Positions 11,101 through 23,070 of a stretch of DNA of 64,000 nucleotides are shown piece by piece. The notes under the pieces are model-generated. The model was not told the DNA's origin, ran no database searches, and was given only the letters and a program-made list of their open reading frames with translations. The DNA lies in NCBI GenBank assembly GCA_930367205.1, contig OV884011.1:120091866-120155865 (forward strand). The letters are read 5' to 3'. Source of the DNA: Acanthosoma haemorrhoidale. Its lineage: Eukaryota; Arthropoda; Insecta; Hemiptera; Acanthosomatidae. The translations under genes and the position numbers were made by a program. Positions within the stretch are counted from its first letter, which is position 1. The number at the start of each line of letters is the position of its first letter.

Positions 11101-13719
11101 TTTAAAGATAATTCCAAAACTCATTTAAATACACTATAGTTTAGCATAAATTATTGGGAAGAGTGGACACCAATCCAAAACTGAAATAGAACGGTTTTGT
11201 TAATTTAAGCATGATTAAACTCAAGCTCACAGGGTGTTTAATACGTACATCAATAGAAACCGGGACTGGTCGGCATTCAGCTTCTAAATTTTTCGTAGGT
11301 TTTCTTTCGGTTTAATAAAATTGTTCATAAAAAGTTTTTTTGGGGGGGGTTTTGAAGCTGTAGAATGCTCTGCGATGTTCAGAATTATCGTTTATGGTTG
11401 CTTCTATGAGCGATGTTCTATTGTTTTGATTTGTTGAAAAGGTAGGGAGGCCACATTGTTTTGAAAACGCTGTTGGGTTTAGTTCACCAGGGTAGGAGTT
11501 CTATCCAGACTTCGAGGAGGGTCTTAGTTATTATTTACTTCCTGTAATTAGATATAGTAACTTAGTTTCACATAGTGACATTGAGGAGGACCTTCGGGAA
11601 AACCTTACTGAACCCTAAAAAGGGTACGGAACACCTTTCCTAAATAATGGTTTCTGAACAAATTGATAGCCGAGAAGTTAATCTGTCAGCGCCAAAAACC
11701 GTATTTATGTGAGTTTCTCAGGAAAATTGAAAACAAAAATCTACGCCAACTAACCCAGGTATCCGCCTTTTGATTTTTTCCACATGGTTCAGAAAGTGTT
11801 ATAGATGGTAAATAAAAAAACAAAACAATTAGCTATTTAATGCCGTTTCATCCTTCTGTTTCAAAATATTTTTTTCTACTAATGATTTACTTATTTACAT
11901 TTTCATTTTTGAAAAGACTTTTTTAAATGAAAATTGGAAGTTTACCAATGACGTATGTAATGATAGAAAACCTTGAGCGAATATGTGAAAAGACGACTTA
12001 TGGAAAAATAAAAATAATTAATTGGAGAGATTGTAAAGCCTTCTTTGAAATTTTGTTATTTTTCGCTGTGTTTTATTTATTTGGTCAACGTTCCTCCGAG
12101 TAATGTCATTATCTGGACTAAAAATTTAAAAGCAAAAAAACGTAGAAGGTAGAGCAAAATAATTATCTTTCCAGCTCAGTACGTAATATTAATATTATTA
12201 CCACTGGACTTTCAAGAGTGAAAAAAAAAAAATTTCATTAAAATACTCAGTGCAATCAGAACCATTATTTTCCCACTACAAAATTGTCTTGACTCTCATC
12301 GGCAAAGCAGAAGTCACATGTTAGCAATTATAAATTAATCAAAATTAAAATTACATCTTCTAATTAATTTTATAAATTAATTTTTGTTACTTGTGGAAGT
12401 CAGTGATAAGTGCCTTGATGAAGAATTAATTGTTTTTGATTAGTCTCTTATGTTGTTTTCATTTTTAGACCTGGTGATTAGTCCTGGATTTGGATATTCG
12501 AGGAAATATTAAGCAGACAAAGTTTTGATTTTAAATATACAGTTCAAGAATGTTTCAAGTTTTATTTCCACAAAATAATTTTAAAAACTAATGTAAATAA
12601 AGTTTAGTAGTTAAAAAAACTGACCTAATTCTGAAATATTAGCGAGTTCATTTACTAGCACAAATCTTACAATGAAAAACACATAGTTTTCAGTACAACT
12701 TAATTCTGAGATTTTTTTTTATTTTGGCTTTTACATACAATCAAAAATATCTAGGTCTCTGAATCGGATATAGTTTTATAGGCTGTATATACCGCGGTTC
12801 TAGATGCAGAAGAAATTTACATAATGTTCCCCCGAGAATTGAATGTTATGTGCCTCTGGGGTGTGACTGTTACTGGGACCCGCTATAAAATGTGTAATAC
12901 GCTTATTCTGAATGTTTCCCCAGTCTGGCTTAACTACTGGTAATAAACCTCGACTGTGCGTCGGGTTTGAATTAGCTCTGTTCAATGCAATCCATAATGT
13001 GGGAGTGTTAAATGCAATGTTATTTTTGAAATTATTGTAATATATTGGTCGTACGACGATCCAATGATTGCATTATTACACAGTATATTGTATTCTAACA
13101 TATATCATGCGTTAGTTTGAATAATATTGGTTTGATAAAAAAGTTTGGCAATATAAAATTAGTTCGCTTACCTCGTGTGACACTCTAGCTTAATCTCCTT
13201 CCTAACTGTGGTAATCATTGGCTACAGGTTGTTAAGGAAGCAAAGAGGTGAGTATTAAAAAAATATTAATGTGTATCTAAAAATATAATTAAAGTATCTG
13301 TCTGAAAATCTCACTAAAATAAACAGTAAAAATCTAGCTTGTACTAAGAACACTTAACTTACAGCTATGGAGACTTACTGAAAAAATGTGCTTCGCCTGG
13401 CCAGTCTGCACTTTCCCCCACCATCCTAAAATGGTTTCCCCAAAGGTGTAAGGGTAACTCTTTTGTACCTGCACAGGCCATAAATAATCTATACAAGTGA
13501 TTTCAACAGAAAATCCACTCCCTTAAAATCAAACTAATTATAATAAATAAAAATTTAGTTTGATCTTAAAAATAACGTGTCAATATAAATGAGGGTGGCT
13601 CAAACTAGTTTATATTGTTATAAAAGTTAGTTTACGTTCAAACCAGGGCAGGTTTAAACATAACAAAAGCTCGAACGCTGTTCCGGAGATTGTAAATTTG
13701 TAATATTTCAGTTTTCAAT
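11101..13719. other. AT-rich DNA, nothing recognised
   Basis: No gene or repeat recognised. A moderately GC-rich patch at 12,785-12,985 has a 61-codon minus-strand open frame without known domain. Confidence 0.55.
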
Positions 13720-14822
13720 CAATTTTATTAAGATAAAATTACAATCTGCCTTTTATTAGGCAATGAGTAATTGAGATAAATGTCATCATTCATACTATAT
13801 TTACAATTCATCATTCACTCGCTCATTCATACAATATTTACAAACAGCCCAGAGGCCCCCCAAGTCCACAAGGGTCACCTCCCTCGCATGCGAAGGAGGA
13901 AGCGGAGTCTTGGGGAGTCCCCCACGCTCCTACGTCAGCCGCGTCACTAGATAAGAGCCAGCGGAGGGTGACCAAGAGCGCGAGAGCCACAGACGCTCAG
14001 GACATGATTAGAGGAACTGGCCATTGCCAGAACTCCCACTATCACTTAGTTATAGCAGGTCACGAGGCCACTGCCGTTTTAATCTCCGAAGAGGATTATA
14101 GGGGTGAGTGGTGCAGTGCAATGACTGTGCTAGGGAATTAGGGTGGTTGGATAGGTTACTATGGAATTTTATGAACTTGGAAGGGATGAGTTCAAGAATA
14201 TAGGGTATATTCAGATCATTGTGAAGGGTTTTGTTGCTGACGTAATAAGGGGCATTTACTATTGTTCTTAGGACTTTTGATTGAAAGGATTGGATGCGCT
14301 TGATGTTCGCCTTTTTTGCTGTCTCCCATAGCTCTATTCCGTATGTCCAGATTGGCTTAAGTATAACCTTGTAAATAAGTAGTTTGTTTTCAATTGAGAG
14401 GTGGGATGTCCTTCGAAGTAGTCTGTACAGTTATCCAAAGCGTCTGTTTAGTTCTTGTCTTTTTAGCCTCGTGTGTGGGTTCCATGTCAGTCTTTTGTCG
14501 AGATAGAAGCCTAAATACCGTACTGTCTCAGACACAGGGAGAGGAATTGAATTTAAAAAGACTGGTGGACAGGACTTGCGGCAGAGGGTAAAGGTTATGT
14601 GAGAACATTTTCCTTCATTGACTTTGATTCGCCATTGGTTGCACCAATACTCGATCTCGTCGAGGTGTTTTTGAAGGTTTTGGGATGCTATATCAGGGTC
14701 TGGGTGGGTTGACAGGACTGCAGTGTCGTCTGCGAATGTTGCCAAGAAGGTATTGGTATTAGAGGGGACATCAGCGGTGTATAGATTATAGAGGGTGGGA
14801 CCCAGGACGCTGCCCTGGTGTA
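13720..14822 (-). mobile_element. LINE family 1 (Jockey-type), 5'-truncated copy
   Basis: Minus-strand copy. The 3' end near 13,730 carries the family tail (plus strand ATTACAATCTGCC), followed upstream by the 3' UTR and the ORF2 C-terminal half. It is truncated at about 14,820, just before the VPQGS region of reverse transcriptase, where unrelated AT-rich DNA begins. 5' truncation is the usual result of incomplete target-primed reverse transcription. Confidence 0.85.
14184..14822 (-). pseudogene. ORF2 C-terminal part: reverse-transcriptase palm and thumb
   Basis: From 14,822 downward the minus frame reads through GSVLGPTLYNLYTADVP, then ATFADDTAVLSTHPD with both aspartates of the FADD active site intact, then the conserved YWCNQWRIKVNEGKC and YLGFYLDKRLTWNPH motifs. 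The first open stretch ends at 14,431, where a frameshift changes the frame; similarity then continues through the thumb to the ORF2 C-terminus near 14,160. The N-terminal endonuclease and RT fingers are missing because of 5' truncation. Close in sequence to the copy at 39.8-40.5 kb. Confidence 0.8.
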
Positions 14823-16205
14823 ATATTAGTATCATTGATTTCTACTATTACATCTTTCATTATAATAAAGAGTTGTGTGTATTGAATTCATTTTAAAGGC
14901 TTATATTTCCTACCTTGCATTTTATTATTGGGACACCTATATATTCCGTAACCCAGTTTCAGTTAATAGTATTTCGTATTGTATCATTAGTGCATCGGGT
15001 ATTGTAACATATTGAATATTGTGCCGTTTAATGATTTTGGAATTATGGTTTGTAATTCAGCATTAGGGTTGGATATAACCATCACCCTGGCAATAATTTC
15101 AGTCGAAAATTAGTTTTCAATATACGGAGAAGGAATACTACGTAGCTGTACGCCTTAAAATACAGCTTTTAAATCGGGCTGTAGATTTTTATTTCATTGC
15201 ACACAATATGAACGATAGCACGTTATTCTCAACCGAATTGTATGATTTAATGAATGATTTCAGGTAGTAAAAATAATTTTTTTTTAATGTAAGCAAGAAA
15301 TGATGGTGTAAAGTACTAAAAACAATATTGACGAAATTCAAAGGGTATAAATTTACAAAGTGGTTTTCAAAAATAAGCATAGGTTTTATGTAGTCATTAT
15401 TAAAACATCATGGAAAATATATGGTTGAGACACCATGTTTGTTTTGTGTGTTTATTCGTGTCTAACTGTCTGACTGTAAGTCATATAAATGACGTTTATA
15501 AATGGAAACCTTGACTTTGTTAAATATGAAACAAGTAAAGAAGGCATCCTATTTTTGGTCTTGAAAATCTGTGATTGAGTGAATCGTTTGTGATTTAATT
15601 TTTTTTTTAATTTGGAACAATTGGTTTTAAGATTAAAATCTTTATATGACCTCAATAAGAAAACTAGTGTAGTAAAAGTATAGTTCTCGTAAAAAAATAA
15701 AAAAATATATTAAACAATTAATGGAGACGAGAAATGTGAGGGTGTATGTATTTTTTTATTTATTTTTTTTTCTGTCGGCCGATGTGAAGGTAGTTTTATG
15801 AGTGGGCAGCCAGGGGTGTGAAACACATTTCATTAAACTTTATGAAGCGGTTTCCCACGGGACACTTTTTTATACAAGCGCCCCTTCCCTTTAATATAAG
15901 TTAGCTTTGTTAAGTCAATAGAATAACAAAACTGAGCAACGGACTTTTTAATATTTTCACGGCAAGGGAAAAAAAATGATTACTCTGTGGTTGAATGAGG
16001 GCTTGACCTCGTTGTCAACCGTTAGTCACATTTTTTATTTTACCTCTGGGACTGATTCAAATAAATTTATTCCTTGATAATTATATTACCTTCCATAATT
16101 ATATTACTTAACAACAAAAGAAATTAGCGAACATTTTGGACTTTTAATGATGTATATATATTTATTATGGACCCTAGTAAGCAAAATAGCTTGAAAAAGC
16201 CGGAG
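14823..16205. other. AT-rich DNA, nothing recognised
   Basis: No gene recognised. Two minus-strand open frames of 63 and 67 codons (15,189-15,380 and 15,452-15,655) have no known domain. Confidence 0.55.
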
Positions 16206-16405
16206 GCACCCCTGTCTGGAAGGAGGACATGTATTGTCATTTTAAAGACACCAGGACTGATCGGAGGAACTGGGTAAAACCCATAATCCCTACCAATATT
16301 TTATACATCAGCTCAATCCACTGATCTACCTTAACATCAAGTTCTTTTTCATAGAAAAGCCCAAATCCCCCCTAAACGTGCTTTCTGAGACCTGAAGTGC
16401 CACCC
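16206..16405 (+). repeat. Dispersed repeat shared with 37,985-38,195
   Basis: About 200 bp with a nearly identical core, GGACTGATCGGAGGAACTGG followed by GTAAAA, CCATAATCCCTACCAATATT and ATACATCAGC, then a further match around AAGCC.AAATCCCC and GAGACCTGAAG. The second copy is in the same orientation. No terminal repeats or coding capacity are visible, so the class is unknown. It may be a SINE, a MITE or part of a larger decayed element. Confidence 0.75.
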
Positions 16406-17487
16406 AAAGCTCCGAGTAACGGCCTCCGAAACACCTAGGACACTAAGTCACAAGCACTCTCCCGAGTTTACCTTGAATGAATTTACTTTACTTTTATATC
16501 TCCTTTTCCAGAAAAGAAGACAATTTATTTACACTACTAAGTGGAAGGAATATAAAAAAGAAAATGAAACTGCATGCATAAAACTTTACTTTTTAATTTA
16601 ACTGATAAAACAAATTCATTATGATAAAATTACAATCACCCTAATTGAGCTATATGATCTCGTTCATACCACTTAACAATTTTTATTCACTCACTCATTC
16701 ATACAGTATTTACAAACAGCCCAGAGACCTCCCAAATCCACATGGTTGTCACCTCCCTCGCATGCGAAAGAGGAAACGGAGTCTTGGGAAGTCCCCAACG
16801 ATCCTCCGTCAGCCGTACACCAGATACGAGCCAGCAGAGGCTGGCCAAGAGCGCGAGAGCCACATACGCTCAGGACATGATTCGAGAAACTGGCCATTGC
16901 CAGGACTCCCACTGTTACGCATTTATAGCAGGTCACGAGGCTACTGCCGTTTTAGTCTCCGAGGAGGATTATAGGGATGAGTGTTGCAGTGCAATGACTT
17001 TGCAAGGGGATTAGGGTGGTTGAATAGGTTACTATGGAATTTCATGAACTTGGAAGGGTTGAGTTCAAGAATGCAAGGTATATTAATATCGTTATGGAGG
17101 GTTTTGTTGGTGACGTAATAAGGCTCATTTACTATTGTTCTCAGGTCTCTTCATTGAAAGGATTGGATACGCTTCATGTTTGACTTTTTTGTTGTCCCCC
17201 ATTCCGTGCGTCCAGATTGGCTTAAGTATAACTTTGTAAATTAGTAATTTATTTTCTATTGAGGAATGGGATGTTCTTTGAAGTAGTCTGTACAGTTGTC
17301 CAAAGCGTCTTGTCTTTTTAGCCTAGTGTGTGGGTTCCAGGTGGCCGTTTGTCGAGATGTAAGCCTAAGTACCGTACTATCTCGAATACAGGGAGAGGGA
17401 TGGAATAAAACGAAACTAGTGGACAAGGCAGAGGGTGAACGTAATGTGGGAACATTTTGCTCCATTACCTTTAACCCACCATTGGTT

Positions 17488-17836
17488 GCTGTTGGGTCGT
17501 CACTAGGGGGGCTCAGAATACCTGTGTATCCCCCAAGTGGCGAGGAGACGCCCGCCGCGGGCTAGGATCACTACAACCTCTTAGCCCCGTCCGGCGAGCG
17601 CCCAGAAAGAGATAAGGTGGGTGGACCTATGGTCTTTCACCCTGGCCGCCGACCTAGTCGGCAGGGAAGCCGAATTCGCTTTGATCTGACTCCATAAGAT
17701 CTTTAGAAGGTGTGTGTATCCCGACAAAGCACTGTGTTCAGGAGAAGAGGTACAGCGTATGGACAAAATTATAGATATGATATGATCTGATCAAGAAGAG
17801 AGTGACTTATAATTATTTGTAATTAAGAGGTGGTCA
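17488..17836 (+). repeat. Solo LTR nested in LINE family 1
   Basis: A 349-bp block interrupts the LINE exactly where related copies read straight through (compare 14,640-14,650). It begins TGTTGGGTCGTCACTAGGGG and ends GGTGGTCACAACA, giving TGTTG/CAACA inverted ends, and is flanked on both sides by GTTGC, a 5-bp target-site duplication. TG...CA ends with a 5-bp duplication are the hallmark of an integrated LTR. No internal region or second LTR is present, so this is a solo LTR left by recombination. The TGTTGGG start recalls BEL/Pao LTRs, but that assignment is only a suggestion. Confidence 0.75.
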
Positions 17837-18780
17837 CAACAGTTGCACTAATGCTTGATCTCATCAAGGTGTTTTTGAAGGTAATGGGATGCTATATCTG
17901 GGTCTGGGTGTGATGACAAGACTGCAGTATGATCTGCAAATATGACTAAGAAGATATTGTGGTAGAGTGGATATCGGCGGTGTATAGGTTATAGAGGAAT
18001 GGACCTAGGACACTGCCCGGTGAAACTCCTGGTTTTATGAGATAGTAATTAGAATATTCTAACCCACAGCAGACCTGCGTGCCAGACCCTGTCAAAAGCT
18101 TGAGCTTTGTCCAGAAAGGCAGCAGTGTTATACTGTTTGGTTTTAAGGGCTGAGGAAATGTGATCAACAACGTGAAGGTCTTGTTGAGCAGTGGACGGAA
18201 TGTCGTAGACGGAAACCAAACTGGTGTCTAGGAATAAGGTTTGTAGATTAAACAATCGGAAGCAGGCGTTTTAATAGGAGTTTTTTAAATATTTTTGAGA
18301 GGATAGGGAGTAGGCTAATTGGACAGTAAGATGAGGCATCATTGGGTGGTTTACCGGGTTTGGTGAATATGACAATAATGGAATGTTTCCAGAGGAGAGG
18401 AAAGTAAGTAGTTCGGATAATGCAATTATAAATGTAGGTTTGGAAGATTATGGCTTTAGGTGGGAGTTGTTTGAGAATTAGAAGAGTAAGGAAATTTTAT
18501 CCAGGGGATTTTCGGTAAATTAAGTTTTTCAGAAGGTATTAGACCTCAGGGGGGTTAATGGCTTTTGGTGAAGTGGTGGTAAGTGAAAGTGGGATAGGTG
18601 AAGTTAGGAAATCTTCAACAGTTGTGCCATGAGTACAGTTTTGATGAGAGAGGTGAAATGTAAAAGTATGGGAAAGATACAGAGAAAATTCCTCCAACCT
18701 ATCCCCATCCGAACCCATCCAAGACCCATCTTCACGACGAAATGGGTGTGAAATAGGATGATATTTTAGGATTTTTTTTT
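17837..18780 (-). pseudogene. Broken reverse transcriptase, FADD changed to FADH
   Basis: Minus-strand remnant of the ORF2 reverse transcriptase. Motifs recognisable in several frames are QHDLHVVDHISSALKTKQYN, AFLDKAQAFDRVWHAGLL (18,150-18,050), a GSVLGPFLYNLYTADIHS block (18,010-17,960) and, at about 17,935, a reading of IFADHTAVL where related copies have ATFADDTAVL. The second catalytic aspartate is therefore His. Frames change repeatedly. It is clearly non-functional. Confidence 0.8.
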
Positions 18781-19002
18781 AGTTGCATTGCACAGAGAGT
18801 TGTCCCTGGTAGACAGTGAGAATAGGTCGGAATTGGTCTTAAGAAACGATTAATATTAAGGGCTATGATCAGAGGACAGGTAATCGAGGTGCTTAAGTGA
18901 ATAGTTTAGTGTTCCCAAACTGTTGTAGAAGCAAAAGTCAAGGAGATCTGGATTTCGGTTGGGATGGTACATGATGGCCAATAGGTGGCTGTGTCAGGAT
19001 AG

Positions 19003-19345
19003 AGAAATATAACTATAAATAATGAGATAAATAGCTTAATGATGAAATAAGTCGAAGCATTCTTTGGGGCTCCAGGAAATTGAGAACTGCAGATATCGAT
19101 TCTTCTGAATTAGCAAGGGCTTCAGAAAGAAAAGAGAAGAGGCCACAGGCACAATGCTCACTCTCAGGACATTCGACCAGAATATGCTTGTCTATACGCT
19201 CAGATCCACAGGATTCACGAGTAGGGTGGGTTTCAGTAGCCGTTAACCAGCCATGGGTCAGTTTGGATTGGCCAATCTTTAGACGAGCAAACACGACTTC
19301 CGGTTTTCTGGCAGATCTAGACACATTTCTAAGATTTGCGTTTTA
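19003..19345 (-). pseudogene. LINE family 3: ORF2 C-terminus after the RNase H region
   Basis: The minus-strand frame (19,324-19,013, with more upstream to 19,345) reads VVFARLKIGQSKLTHGWLTA, then CGSERIDKHILVECP. The pattern VxxARLRIGHTxLTHxxLL followed by a CxxC...H.L..CP knuckle is characteristic of the C-terminal end of ORF2 in I/R1/ingi-type LINEs, which differ from the Jockey-like family 1. Here the second knuckle cysteine is lost (CGSE). The fragment ends directly against the truncated family 1 copy. Confidence 0.7.
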
Positions 19346-21073
19346 ACTTTTATCCATGGTATTGATATGGATATTTTTTTATTGCTTCTCTCAAAACACA
19401 TAATTTTCACCAATGGCGTGCACGTTACAAGTGTCATTTTTTCCTTCCACGTATCGTATAAATCTTATAAAATAATTTTTATTTCAAATCGATGACGAAT
19501 TACAAATACATGAAGGAAGTCAGCCAGAGTGCCACTAAGCATATTCAGCACCTGATGTTAGTCTATGTGTAGCTTCTTTGTTTATATGATTATTGCCCTC
19601 AGCCCATGTTCCGTCTTCCTCAGTCCTCGTAAAAGAGAATTTCGTCGAAGAGTCGAGTAAAAGAAGCGAGTGCTCAGGTCCCGATTTTGTTAGTACCGCA
19701 AATTGAATTTTTGTTCGTTTTATTTTTTGATATGTTTATAATATTGCGGATTTTTGTTAGATCTATTCATAATGAGCCGTAAACGTTTGTCGGTGCAAAT
19801 ATCCCATTTGAACTGAAAATGAGTGCAAAAAGAATAGGTTGACTTTTCACGAAAGAGAAATAAAATAACAAAGAGAGTGGACATAAAATTCAAAATTCCT
19901 ATTTCCCCCTCACAAACTGTGCAGACGTGTCACAAATGTCACTTTTTTTATACGTGCCTGAAATTTAGATGATTGCTCACTTTCATTTTTCTTCACTTTT
20001 ATGTTATCACAATTTTTATTCATTATGTAATGATACCTTCCTAAAATGAATCTAAACTATGTTTTTCATAACGTACTTTGTGGTTTATTGATTAAAATTA
20101 TTTGTGTTAGTTCATAAACTTCTTTCAGTCATACCTTCATTTTTTAAAAATAATTTAAAACTTCATTATCCAATAAAATAAAAAAAAATCCAAAACATGA
20201 AATGGGAGAGGAAGTCGAATACCCATGTATCACTTTTCCTAGCGAGTTCTGCAGGTTTAACCGTGTTCCGAATGATGACCATTACATTTGAATGATAACT
20301 CTATGTTCGTGAACATGTGGTTGGAAAATTCCAAGTAAAGACTGGACCCAATAAAGGGATCGTATTAAACCGACTGAACATCTTGGTAACTTAATAATAA
20401 AATCTATAATGGAAGAATTTCATTTTGTATCAAGTGAAATAGTAACGGTTTTATGTAATAATATTAGAAAGAATGACATGCGAATCTACAGAAAGGCAAG
20501 GCTGTCACCACTACGGCCAGGCCGACCTCTGTGTAACTTCGGTAACGATTTACGTCGCTAATCAGATTCGAGTCCTAATCATCTCGTCCAAGTTAAGTTC
20601 ATTATTTCACAATTAAGTACTAATTTCTGCTTTTAATACCCTGTGTGGGCGCCATCGTCCCCTCGGCATTTTAACGGAGCTGCAGGGACTCAATTTATTC
20701 GTTTATGATTTGTATTCAAATGAGAAGGAATAATAATTAATCCCTTTAAAACATATTGAATCAGGTCCAAAATATTTACATATTGATAAGCAGAGTAGAT
20801 TAAAAATTACATGCATCAATGTAGCCAATAAAGTTTCAACATTATTAATATCGGTATAGTGGCTTATTATTCTAGTGTAAATTTGTTGATAAATAAGTAT
20901 TTTTTATATTTTCTTCCTTTGATCGTGTTTTAGACACGTAGATGTAATGAAAGGGGAGTCATGGTTAGTATTTGAACTAAACTAATTCATAAAGATATTT
21001 TTATTTCTGTCTCATTTTCTTACAAATAAAATATAAATAATACTTATCCAAAATGTTCCAAAAGGGTCCAAAA
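19346..21073. other. AT-rich DNA, nothing firmly recognised
   Basis: No open frame of note. A B-box-like GATTCGAGTCC at 20,565 sits in a moderately GC-rich patch (20,490-20,700), but a matching A box and a tRNA fold are not convincing. Confidence 0.5.
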
Positions 21074-21302
21074 TGTTTATGCAGAGGATTATAGGTGATT
21101 GCAAGCAAGCGCCCCTTATCGAGCCAGAAGGAAATCAAATTGAAATTATGGACTGTATAAAAGGGGGTTTGTTATAAATTGAATACGTTGCACTGACATT
21201 AACCCAGATTGAAGTATATCTACAAATTAAATAGATGATGATACAAAAAATATTGAGCACCCGGTATGAAAAACTAATATTAAAAGTAACTTATTAAAAA
21301 CA
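21074..21302 (+). repeat. LTR-like direct repeat, upstream copy
   Basis: A 229-bp sequence beginning TGTTTATGCAGAGG and ending TTATTAAAAACA, repeated with the same length and only three substitutions at 22,702-22,930. The ends give TGTTT/AAACA inverted termini with TG...CA. It contains a good core-promoter-like TATAAAAGG at 21,156, in the position expected for the U3/R border of a small LTR. The identity also covers a few flanking bases (CCAAAA before, TAA after), so the exact ends are not fixed by this pair alone. No AATAAA is seen inside. Confidence 0.65.
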
Positions 21303-22701
21303 TAAAATAAAATATAAAATTTCATAAAACATTATTAACGAGCAGCTAGGTCTCGAAAACTTGGGAGAGGGATACTATGTTGTGGACCGGACGTTTGCGC
21401 ATTCATTTCTGGTCGCTATTTGAGTAATACCATCACCACCCGCTAAACATCCCACGATGCGTGCGATCTTCGGACAAGGACTGGAGGGATCTGCGATTGG
21501 TACCAGGTCATCAACCTTAAGTGGTCGTGTCCGGTGATAACACTACATACGAAATCAGCCTGATTATCTAGATTAACAGATTGAAAGAATAAACAGTTTC
21601 TGCTACAGCATAAATAAAGGTCAGAATCACAAAGCGTCCCGGGCTTAATAGTAACTATCTTTATTTAAAGAAAATGACGCCATCAACGTTAGTGATTCAA
21701 CAGTTAAGAAAGTAATGAGGTCATGATAACTTAATCCAGGAATTTCCCTGTTAGAATGAACCATAGAGATACATAATTGTTTAAATTTTGGCCATTCACA
21801 TAAATTAATAAAGAATTTAGGTAGTGAGATTCCGGGAAATCTAGATCTAGAAATCATTCATCGATTCAATGTTGAATTATTAGCAGTAGTTTAAGGTCTA
21901 GGACATTTTTGGTGGTACTCGTCAATGTTATAATAGATTGAATTAACTTCCGTACGCTTCTTAGTGTCATCTTTGTTTGGAAAAAGGCCTTCCTTAGTTA
22001 CAGGAGATGGCAATACTTTAAAACAAATGAAACAAACTAGCTATCCATCTGTAACATAATATAAAAAACTCAGAATATTGTTGCAGGTAATATAAACAAT
22101 AGTACTGAGTAACAACACAATATAATGTAAACGAAAGAAATATAAAGATCGAACTACGAAGTTATCTATGTAAAGAAATAAATATGGGACAGGGGATGTT
22201 TGCAAATAACCATATTGTCTATAATTCTGTATGGCTAAAGCCGGCTTTACACAATGTAGAGAACCGAGCGAGAGTACAACTCGTATTGAGCCTGCGCTTC
22301 TACTTGCTTATTTAACACACTGGGTCACGACTTTCTCCAGTTCACTCGGAGCAAGTGCCCTTGCTGGTCATTAGTTTCTCACACGTTGTTTAATCATTGT
22401 AGAACGTGAAGCTGCTAACGTTTGTTATTATTTCACTTGAAAAACTCTAACAATAAAACAACAAGCTGTGTGTGGGTTCGAGACCGGGTAAAAAAGCGGG
22501 ATATACTACCTGCGCACTACCAATTCATTTTGTTGATCGAAATGTTCTCACCCCTGCAGATGAAATACGACTGACGTGGCCGCGCTCACTCCAACAGATC
22601 GTACATTATAACCCGCTTATTTGAGGGTACGGCTGGCTGACTACATATGAATGTGGCTTAACCCTTTGTTGTAGAGCACAAAGGCGCGGATCGAACCAAA
22701 A
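21303..22701. mobile_element. Non-coding interior between the LTR-like repeats
   Basis: 1,399 bp with no gag or pol motif. A 70-codon minus-strand frame (21,645-21,857) has no recognisable domain. Just after the first repeat the sequence is plain A/T, not a clear tRNA-complementary primer site, and just before the second there is no obvious polypurine tract. It could be a non-autonomous LTR element of the TRIM/LARD type with unrelated insertions, or two copies of another repeat by chance in direct orientation. Confidence 0.45.
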
Positions 22702-22930
22702 TGTTTATGCAGAGGATTATAGGTGATTGCAAGCAAGCGCCCCTTATCGAGCCAGAAGGAAATCAAATTGAAATTATGGACTGTATAAAAGGGGGTTTGT
22801 TATAAATTGAATACGTTGCACTGCCATTAACCCAGATTGAAGTATATCTACAAATTAAATAGATGATGATACAAAAAATATTGAGCACCCGGTATGAAAA
22901 AATAATATTAAAAATAACTTATTAAAAACA
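22702..22930 (+). repeat. LTR-like direct repeat, downstream copy
   Basis: Partner of 21,074-21,302. The three differences are all single-base changes (within ACTGACATT/ACTGCCATT and two A-rich positions near the 3' end). Such similarity means a recent duplication compared with the other elements here. The TATAAAAGG box is conserved at 22,784. The bases after the end (TAATTG) do not match those before the first copy, so no target-site duplication is seen. Confidence 0.65.
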
Positions 22931-22952
22931 TAATTGAAATATCAAATGAAAT

Positions 22953-23059
22953 GAATTCTTCAAAATCTAAAGTCTGTTAATTGGCAAATTCAGATGAATG
23001 TTATATTTATACATTCATTTGAATTAGCCAATTAACAGACATTAGATTTTGAAGAATTC
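22953..23059. repeat. 48-bp-arm hairpin (foldback)
   Basis: The left arm starts GAATTCTTCAAAATCT at 22,953. The right arm is its near-perfect reverse complement, ending AGATTTTGAAGAATTC at 23,059. The arms of about 48 bp are separated by an 11-bp A/T loop. Weaker pairing continues outward into AAATGAAAT/GTCATTCATT. The sequence starts 22 bp after the LTR-like repeat. It may be a small foldback MITE, or a hairpin belonging to the neighbouring element. Confidence 0.85.
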
Positions 23060-23070
23060 GTCATTCATTA

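Larger units (their letters stand above)
16621..19002 (-). mobile_element. LINE family 1 copy, 5'-truncated, interrupted by an LTR
   Basis: Minus-strand copy with its 3' tail at about 16,625 and its truncated 5' side at about 19,000, inside the endonuclease region (shared GACACAGCCACCTATTGGCC, also at 63,020). It contains 3' UTR, the ORF2 C-terminus, reverse transcriptase and part of the endonuclease. A 349-bp LTR-like insertion splits it at 17,488. Another segment, between the SDH endonuclease motif and the RT N-terminus (near 18,780), is shortened compared with the copy at 60.9-64.0 kb. Many stops and frameshifts are present. Confidence 0.85.

Noticed and set aside
20490..20600. tRNA-like patch with GATTCGAGTCC
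   Set aside because: A box and fold are not convincing; may be a very old SINE, but I cannot support it.
22475..22485. B-box-like GGTTCGAGACC
   Set aside because: The flanking bases do not form a T-arm stem and no A box or cloverleaf was found upstream, so no tRNA or SINE is called.
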